In this document: positions 58,865-64,000 of the stretch, piece by piece
Layout: each line of letters begins with the position of its first letter
Numbering within the stretch: the stretch's first letter is position 1
Assembly: GCA_946185485.1 (NCBI GenBank)
Contig: CAMHJQ010000015.1
Coordinates: 1 to 64,000 of the forward strand
Length of the DNA: 64,000 nucleotides
DNA from: an uncultured Prevotellaceae bacterium
GTDB taxonomy: Bacteria; Bacteroidota; Bacteroidia; Bacteroidales; Bacteroidaceae
Direction: 5' to 3'
Position numbers and translations under genes: made by a program
The notes under the pieces: model-generated
What the model was told of the DNA's origin: nothing
Database searches by the model: none
What the model saw: the letters and a program-made list of their open reading frames with translations, nothing else

Positions 58865-59843
58865 TTTCGCGATACCATTTAATGCTGCGGCGGACGCCCT
58901 CTTCCAACTTGACCTGTGGCTTGTAGCCCAGCTCCTGGCATGCAGGGGTGATGTCGCAACGCCAGTTGCGCTGCCGCATGATGTAGTACTTGTCGTTGTT
59001 GAGTGCCGTCACCTTGCCCGTCAGCCGTCCGACATACTCGCCGACGAACGTGATGACGCGCAACAGCCAGAGGGGGGCGGTGATGCGTATCCACCAGGGG
59101 TTGCCCAGCTCGCGGCGGATGTAGTTGCTGAAGGCTGCGGACTGGTACACCTCGCCGTCGGACAGGAAGTAGCGTCGGCCCGTCTGTCCCTTCTCCAGAG
59201 CCAGGAAGACGGCCTGCACGACGTCGGTGACATAGACGAAGGTGATGTCCTGCTGCCGGAAGCCCACGGCGAAGTCGGTATGCGCCTGGATGCTCTTGGC
59301 CATCATGAAGTAGTCGCGCTCCCTGGGACCATAGACTCCCGTGGGCCTTAATATAATATAAGGTATAGGTTGCGTGTCGAGCCATTGCTCTGCCTGCAGC
59401 TTGCTCTCGCCATAGGCGGTGTTGGGACGAGGCGTGTCGCTCTCACGGATTTCCTCGTAGGGCTGCTGTTCGCGAATGGCACCCATGATGCTCAGCGAAC
59501 TGATGTAGACGAAGCGCCGCAAGGGCATCTGCAAAGCCAGCAGGGCACGCACCAGATGCTTGGTGCCCTCGGTATTGATGCGGAAGAAGTCCTGCTTGTC
59601 CAGACACTTCGTAACGCCGGCGGCATGGATGACGTAGTCGAAGCGGTGGCCGGCCAGCTGCTGGCGCAGGGCCTCCTCGGACGACAGGTTCAACTCGATG
59701 AAATGGATGCGTTCGTCGGTCAGAAACTGGTGGGAGCTGCTCTTGCGCACAGCTGCCCACACCTCAAAATTCCGCCGGAGCGCCTCCTCCACAATGAACG
59801 ACCCGATGAAGCCGCTCGCTCCCGTGATTAGTATGCTTGTCAT
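58851..59843 (-). CDS. NAD-dependent epimerase/dehydratase-family protein
   Basis: Extended SDR: TGASGFIG gives the NAD(P)-binding glycine motif at residues 7-14, AAGVTKC, the Ser-type SSLSIMG and the catalytic YGESK (YxxxK). The protein is 330 aa and ends with VRRSIKWYRENGWL as in sugar epimerases. Specific substrate cannot be read; alternatives are a 3-beta-hydroxysteroid dehydrogenase-like or lipid reductase role, in line with the coupled PAP2 gene. The ATG overlaps the rnr stop (ATGA). Confidence 0.8.
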   Translation of the reverse strand: MTSILITGASGFIGSFIVEEALRRNFEVWAAVRKSSSHQFLTDERIHFIELNLSSEEALRQQLAGHRFDYVIHAAGVTKCLDKQDFFRINTEGTKHLVRALLALQMPLRRFVYISSLSIMGAIREQQPYEEIRESDTPRPNTAYGESKLQAEQWLDTQPIPYIILRPTGVYGPRERDYFMMAKSIQAHTDFAVGFRQQDITFVYVTDVVQAVFLALEKGQTGRRYFLSDGEVYQSAAFSNYIRRELGNPWWIRITAPLWLLRVITFVGEYVGRLTGKVTALNNDKYYIMRQRNWRCDITPACQELGYKPQVKLEEGVRRSIKWYRENGWL

Positions 59844-62002
59844 TTCTCTGCTATGGTAAAGTCCAGCTGGCGCTTCTCGATGTTGGCACGAGCCACCCGA
59901 ATGCGGATGGGGTCGCCCAACTGGTATTTGTTGTGATGACGGCGGCCTACCAGACAGTAGTTGCGCTCATCGAAGTCGTAGTAGTCGTCATCCAGGTCAC
60001 GCATGGGCACCATGCCCTCGCAGTGGTTTTCGTCAATCTCACAGTAGATGCCATACGACTGGATGCCGCTGATGTGGGCGTCGTACTCGTTGCCGATCTT
60101 GTCGGCCATGAACTCCACCATCTTGTACTTGATGCTGTCACGCTCGGCCTGCTGTGCCGTCTGCTCCATGTCCGAGCAGTGCTCGCACAGTTCCTCGTAT
60201 TTCTCCTGGTTGGCAGAGCGTCCGCCTTCCTGGTATTTTGTCAGCAGGCGATGCACCATTGTGTCGGGATAGCGGCGGATGGGTGATGTGAAGTGGGTGT
60301 AGTATTCGAAGGCCAAACCATAGTGCCCGATGTTGTGCGTCGAGTACTTTGCCTTCATCATGGCACGCAGGGCGACGGTCTCGATGAGTTTCTGCTCCTT
60401 CTTGCCCTGGCAGCCGTCCATCAGCGCATTCAGCGAACGCGAGATGGCTCCCTTGGTGCCAGCGGTCTTCATCTTGTAGCCGAACTTCACCACAAACTCG
60501 CGCAGTGTTTCCAACTTCGTGGGGTCGGGCTGGTCATGGATACGGTAGACGAAGGTCTTGGCCTTTGGACTATGGGCATTGGACTTTGAACTTTTGGACT
60601 TCACCTTGCCGATGTGTTCGGCGACGGTGCGGTTGGCCAGCAGCATGAACTCCTCGATGAGCTGGGTGGCGTCATTGCTCTTCTTGAAGTAGGCGCGGGT
60701 GGGTTTGCCGTCCTCGTCGATGTCGAAGTGCAGCTCCTCGCGGTCGAACTTCACTGCCCCGCCCTTGAAGCGGCGCTCACGCAGATGCTTTGCCAGCCGG
60801 TCAAGGGTGCGCAATTCGTCAGCATAGTCTCCGTCACGACCCGTCAGGATGTCCTGTACCTCCTCGTAAGCATAGCGGCGATTGCTCTTGATGACAGTAT
60901 GCACAATGCGGTAGTCCTTGACGTTGGCCTCGTCATCCAGTGTCAAGACCACACTATAGCACAGCTTCTCCTCGTCGGGGCGCAGCGAACAAATGAAGTT
61001 ACACAGGCGCTCGGGCAGCATGGGTATGGTGCGGTCAACGAGATAGACGCTCGTGGCACGCTTCGTGGCCTCCTTGTCTATCGTGGAACCTTCCTTGACA
61101 TAGTGGCTGACATCGGCGATGTGGACGCCAACCTCCCAAAACTTACCTTGCTTACGGATGCTGAGGGCATCGTCGAAGTCCTTGGCATCCTTCGGGTCGA
61201 TGGTGCAGGTAAAGACTTCGCGGAAGTCCTCACGACGTTTGATTTCCTGTTCCGTGATACCCGCATCCATCTTCTCTGCGGCATCCTCCACATTCTTCGG
61301 GTACTTGTACGGCAGCCCATATTGGGCCAGGATGGCATGCATCTCGACGTTATTGTCACCCTCCTTGCCCAGGACGTCGATGACCTCGCCGACGATGTTC
61401 TTCGACTCTTTCGACGGCCACTGCGTAATCTTGACCACGGCCTTGTCGCCTGTCTTGCCGCCCTTCAGTTTCTTCTTCGGTATCAGCACGTCGTGCACGA
61501 AGATGTTTCCTTCAGTCACGAGAAAGGCATAGTCCTTCTCCACCTTCAGCTTACCCACGGCCTGGTTGACCTTGTGCGACAGAATCTCCACCACCATCGC
61601 CTCCTTCATATGCCGCTCACGGCGAGCCATCATGGCCACGCGCACGCGGTCGCCGTTCATGGCAAACAGCGAGTTGCGCTCCGAGACGAAGATGTTCTTG
61701 CTGCCGTCGTCGGGTTGGAACGAGTTCTTGCCGTTAGCCTTGCGGATGAACGTACCCTCCTGTACCTGTGTTTTCAGGTTCAGCCGATACGCATTGTCGC
61801 CATCCTTGGTCAGGAAGTCGTCCCATGCCATCTCGTCCATGGTTTCCACTGCCAGCATCTTGGCCGGATGCGTCGACAGTTTCAGGTTCCTAAAGATCTG
61901 CTTAAACGAGAATGTCTCGTTCGGGTTCTGCTGAAACAAGGTCTGCAGCATCTCCACCAAGCGCTGTTTCGTCAGTCGCTTACCACTCTTGTGCTTACTC
62001 AT
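59840..62002 (-). CDS. rnr: Ribonuclease R
   Basis: The start is set at MSKHKSGKRLTKQRL (62002); the longer frame to 62137 would cross the promoter. Order of domains: helix-turn-helix-like (about 1-80), cold-shock domains (80-235), the RNB catalytic domain with DPKDAKDFDDALS (the metal-binding Asp cluster) and HFTSPIRRYPDTMVHRLL, and a C-terminal S1 domain (ISGIQSYGIYCEIDENHCEGMVPM). A stretch at residues about 467-480 (KSKSSKSNAHSPKAKTF) is encoded by a short-word repeat and looks inserted. The gene heads a four-gene overlapping operon. Role: processive 3'-5' RNA decay. Confidence 0.93.
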   Translation of the reverse strand: MSKHKSGKRLTKQRLVEMLQTLFQQNPNETFSFKQIFRNLKLSTHPAKMLAVETMDEMAWDDFLTKDGDNAYRLNLKTQVQEGTFIRKANGKNSFQPDDGSKNIFVSERNSLFAMNGDRVRVAMMARRERHMKEAMVVEILSHKVNQAVGKLKVEKDYAFLVTEGNIFVHDVLIPKKKLKGGKTGDKAVVKITQWPSKESKNIVGEVIDVLGKEGDNNVEMHAILAQYGLPYKYPKNVEDAAEKMDAGITEQEIKRREDFREVFTCTIDPKDAKDFDDALSIRKQGKFWEVGVHIADVSHYVKEGSTIDKEATKRATSVYLVDRTIPMLPERLCNFICSLRPDEEKLCYSVVLTLDDEANVKDYRIVHTVIKSNRRYAYEEVQDILTGRDGDYADELRTLDRLAKHLRERRFKGGAVKFDREELHFDIDEDGKPTRAYFKKSNDATQLIEEFMLLANRTVAEHIGKVKSKSSKSNAHSPKAKTFVYRIHDQPDPTKLETLREFVVKFGYKMKTAGTKGAISRSLNALMDGCQGKKEQKLIETVALRAMMKAKYSTHNIGHYGLAFEYYTHFTSPIRRYPDTMVHRLLTKYQEGGRSANQEKYEELCEHCSDMEQTAQQAERDSIKYKMVEFMADKIGNEYDAHISGIQSYGIYCEIDENHCEGMVPMRDLDDDYYDFDERNYCLVGRRHHNKYQLGDPIRIRVARANIEKRQLDFTIAEK
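60562..60604. repeat. In-frame short-word repeat inside rnr
   Basis: TTTGGACT, TTGGACTTT and TTTTGGACTT words are repeated within the rnr reading frame and encode the Ser/Lys-rich stretch between the RNB motifs. The bases look like the spacer words found elsewhere here, not like coding sequence. Confidence 0.6.
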
Positions 62003-62028
62003 AGTCGTACCGTTTTTTAAGTTTTCGA

Positions 62029-62036
62029 CAAAAGTA
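62029..62036 (-). promoter_or_regulatory. -7 element of the rnr operon
   Basis: On the minus strand TACTTTTG lies about 27 bp before the ATG at 62002. Confidence 0.65.
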
Positions 62037-62191
62037 CGAATAAAAAAGGAAAGGACAAAACAAAAAGCGGTTTTTGTTTTGTCCTCCCCGTCGAAAGTGG
62101 CTTCAAAGGTGTTAACCAAAGAAAAACTTGCCTCCAAAGTGCAAGATTCAGCCTTTTTTGCGTTATAACTAAAAAAACATAACGTAACGAG

Positions 62192-62800
62192 ATGAAAAGA
62201 AAAAAAATATTTGTATTATGGGCGATGGCACTGCTGCTGACGGCGGCATGTGCAAATGACAGCGATATGTTGAGCTATCAACCGCCACACTTTAACGCTA
62301 ATTCGGATGCGGCTGGCATCTACGACGGTGAATGGACAGTCAACAAACAGGTGGTGGACACGGCCCGGCTGGAAATCGGCAGAAGCCTGAAGCTCCGTCT
62401 GCCGGAAGACTACCTGACCCGCCTGTGTTTCCCCGACAAGAGCGGAGCAGAAAGCCCGCAACCCCAAGGAAAATCCATAGTGGTCTATCCCTCGACGCAA
62501 GGCTATTCGGAACAAATGGAGCTCTACAACTTTTGTTATGCGATATTTGACCAAAAAAATGGAAAGCGGTTTTATAGTATTGGCTATTATTATGCCACTA
62601 TCACCGATGTCGATTACCGTATCGACCTGCTAAGCAACGACTATGGTAATGCCATCTTCAGGTTAGACACGGGTCTGTGGACGATAGCCATCCCCATCAG
62701 GGGCTTCTTCATCTCCAATACCATTACCAACGAAGAACGCGAACAGCCGCTGTCACAGCCCGTCACCATCTACTATAACGCCAAGACACGCATCAGATAA
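62192..62800 (+). CDS. DUF4840-like lipoprotein (family uncertain)
   Basis: MKRKKIFVLWAMALLLTAAC is a lipoprotein signal. The mature part (202 aa total) has YDGEWTVNKQVVDTARLEIG and LCFPDKSG near the front, alternating strands at the end (TGLWTIAIPIRGFFISNTIT), and no membrane span. It resembles Bacteroidetes lipoproteins of the DUF4840 kind, at low certainty. It ends 6 bp before the ECF sigma gene, so the three are probably an operon. No promoter with a clear -7 element was seen. Confidence 0.65.
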   Translation: MKRKKIFVLWAMALLLTAACANDSDMLSYQPPHFNANSDAAGIYDGEWTVNKQVVDTARLEIGRSLKLRLPEDYLTRLCFPDKSGAESPQPQGKSIVVYPSTQGYSEQMELYNFCYAIFDQKNGKRFYSIGYYYATITDVDYRIDLLSNDYGNAIFRLDTGLWTIAIPIRGFFISNTITNEEREQPLSQPVTIYYNAKTRIR

Positions 62801-62806
62801 AAACAG

Positions 62807-63382
62807 GTGGTGGAGACGGAAAGACAACTGCTGGAGGCGATACGCAACGGTGAGCGGGCGGCACTGCGCCGACTCTACGAACGCTATGCGGACTATGCCA
62901 TGGCCATCGGGCTGAGGTATATACCTGAGCGCGACGAGGTGCGTGACGTGCTGCAAGACAGTTTTGTCAAAATCCTCACCTCCATCGGGCAGTTCAGCTA
63001 TCACGGCGAAGGGTCGCTGAAGGCATGGGTGAGCCGCATCGTCAGCAACCGCGCTGTCGACTACCTGCGTGAGCACCAGCGCTTCGTACTGGTCAGCGGC
63101 ATCCCGGACGAGGCGGATGATACCGTAGCTGACAATTACCTCACAGGGGCATCGGAAGCGATGCCAGAGGGCGTGCCGCCCGACGTGCTTCTGGAGATGA
63201 TCGGTCGGCTGCCCGCCAACTACCGCACGGTGCTCAACCTTTTCGTCTTTGACGGACAGTCGCACAGGGAGATAGCACAACTCTTGGACATCAAGGAAAG
63301 CACTTCGGCCTCGCTATTCTTCAGGGCGAAAAAGATGCTGGCAAAAATAATCAAGGAATACCTCAACGAACAAGGAATATGA
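62807..63382 (+). CDS. ECF-family RNA polymerase sigma factor
   Basis: Starts at GTG, either 62807 or 62810. Region 2 is LRRLYERYADYAMAIGLRYIPERDEVRDVLQDSFVKIL, with FSYHGEGSLKAWVSRIVSNRAVDYLREHQR, and region 4 is LPANYRTVLNLFVFDGQSHREIAQLLDIKESTSASLFFRAKKMLAKII. The length of 191 aa is typical. It should direct the polymerase to an unknown regulon, controlled by the protein encoded next. Confidence 0.9.
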   Translation: MVETERQLLEAIRNGERAALRRLYERYADYAMAIGLRYIPERDEVRDVLQDSFVKILTSIGQFSYHGEGSLKAWVSRIVSNRAVDYLREHQRFVLVSGIPDEADDTVADNYLTGASEAMPEGVPPDVLLEMIGRLPANYRTVLNLFVFDGQSHREIAQLLDIKESTSASLFFRAKKMLAKIIKEYLNEQGI

Positions 63383-64000
63383 AACAGGACAAGTGGACAC
63401 AACAACTGCACGACAAGCTGGCGGAGCACGAGACGGCTGCGCCAGAAGGATTATGGGCAGACATCGAGGCCGCACTCCAGCAACAACCTCAGCCCAGACA
63501 GTCCCGTTTCATGGCCTTGCGACGGTGGGCGGTAGCAGCGTCATTGGCAGCCCTGATGTTAGGAGGCGGCTACCTGCTGTGGGACAGTCATGACGAACGC
63601 ATGGCAGAAAACATGCAGAATGTCATGGTCTCCGACGTAGAGCCGGCATTGCCCGTTCTTCAGGACATCCAAACAGAAAAAGCCAACACGGCCACGCCCG
63701 TGCGCCAGGTGGTCAGCGGCAAAACCGCTGACAACACGATGCCTGGCTTTGTTGTTGTCAGCGGTTTTGCCGCTGACGCAGACACGACCAGCACTCCTAC
63801 CCCCCAAGCTCATTTCGTGGAGGGTGAAAGGTGGAAAGTGGAAGGAGAACACCCTGCAACAGACAATTCTCCCTCCACCCTCCACCTTCCACCCTCCATC
63901 AGAAAACCCTCCACCAGAAAACCCTCCACCAAAAAGGCATCACCCACCATTGGCTTGTATGCCATGAATGCAATGGGGGCCCAGAACGACCATAACGGTG
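63379..64000 (+). CDS. Putative anti-sigma factor, cut by the window edge
   Basis: The ATG at 63379 overlaps the sigma stop (ATGA). Translation from it stays open to the window end. Residues 1-50 are soluble (MKQDKWTQQLHDKLAEHETAAPEGLW), a single membrane span follows at about 54-71 (WAVAASLAALMLGGGYLLW), and the rest is outside. This layout fits the membrane anti-sigma proteins paired with ECF factors in Bacteroidetes; it lacks an obvious FecR domain in the part seen. Two repeat insertions lie in frame at 63712-63777 and 63818-63910. Confidence 0.65.
   Translation, partial: MKQDKWTQQLHDKLAEHETAAPEGLWADIEAALQQQPQPRQSRFMALRRWAVAASLAALMLGGGYLLWDSHDERMAENMQNVMVSDVEPALPVLQDIQTEKANTATPVRQVVSGKTADNTMPGFVVVSGFAADADTTSTPTPQAHFVEGERWKVEGEHPATDNSPSTLHLPPSIRKPSTRKPSTKKASPTIGLYAMNAMGAQNDHNG
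63712..63777. repeat. Perfect 25-bp inverted repeat within a coding frame
   Basis: The left arm (63712-63736) and the right arm (63753-63777) are exact reverse complements, separated by 16 bp, and each arm contains the smaller palindrome GTCAGCGG/CCGCTGAC. Both arms are translated as part of the putative anti-sigma protein (VVSGKTADN and VVVSGFAADA). Confidence 0.9.
63818..63910. repeat. GTGGA/TCCAC word array in the same frame
   Basis: GGTGGAAAGTGGAAGGAG-type words (63818-63845) face CCCTCCACCTTCCACCC words (63870-63900) and three further CCCTCCACC copies. They encode a Ser/Thr/Pro/Lys-rich stretch. Confidence 0.8.

Overview
The window reads as a chromosomal segment of a Bacteroidales bacterium, most likely Prevotella or a close relative. 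The evidence is a run of Bacteroidetes-type -7 promoter elements (TAnnTTTG) in front of gene after gene, weak ribosome binding sites, TonB-dependent receptors, S46 dipeptidyl peptidase, LruC-type lipoproteins, a BspA-like leucine-rich repeat protein, and the DUF6089-uppS-bamA-ompH-murI gene order. No tRNA, rRNA operon, CRISPR array, transposase or phage gene was seen.

Layout. 1-1098 holds the 3' part of a structured RNA with a terminator, then a non-coding block with a mirrored 11-bp repeat array and other short-word repeats. 1099-9306 is a probable four-gene operon: a response regulator-PP2C phosphatase, a membrane-anchored coiled-coil/beta-propeller protein, a propeller sensor kinase that lacks the phosphoacceptor histidine, and a TonB-dependent receptor. 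9517-15259 carries three LruC-domain lipoproteins. 15387-20262 encodes a SpmA-SpmB-like membrane protein, a flippase and a DPP7-type peptidase, followed by a 31-codon membrane peptide gene with its own promoter and terminator. 20684-28743 is the envelope operon DUF6242-DUF6089-uppS-bamA-three ompH-murI. 28785-31633 is gltX-waaA on the minus strand, divergent from a 7TM-HD phosphodiesterase and a FadL-type porin. 35539-40204 is a divergent GH105/PL26-like pair for rhamnogalacturonan breakdown. 40242-43122 is a 2-oxoacid:ferredoxin oxidoreductase. A nucleoside kinase, a Na/Pi transporter and an Oar-like TonB receptor follow. 50140-53233 (minus) carries a radical SAM enzyme coupled to a small lipoprotein, with a GH28 enzyme upstream. 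53234-54821 is a second large non-coding block with nested inverted repeats, a promoter reading into it, and a decayed copy of the start of the radical-SAM-associated lipoprotein. 54822-57100 has a secreted LRR protein ending in DnaJ-type CxxC repeats and a small unknown protein. 57112-62002 (minus) is a tightly overlapping rnr-epimerase-PAP2-membrane protein operon. 62192-64000 is a lipoprotein followed by an ECF sigma factor and a putative anti-sigma protein cut by the window edge.

The most unusual feature is not one gene. The DNA is full of locus-specific short repeated words, often with inverted copies nearby. They fill intergenic gaps and supply start codons. They form one recurring element inside four signal peptides (genes at 3844, 6718, 23417 and 26209), with a complementary arm just upstream of each start codon. 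They also seem to have inserted in frame in rnr and in the putative anti-sigma gene. The two large non-coding blocks look like elaborate versions of the same process and share one word of about 19 nt. Motif calls are from reading the translations; no database search or folding was run.
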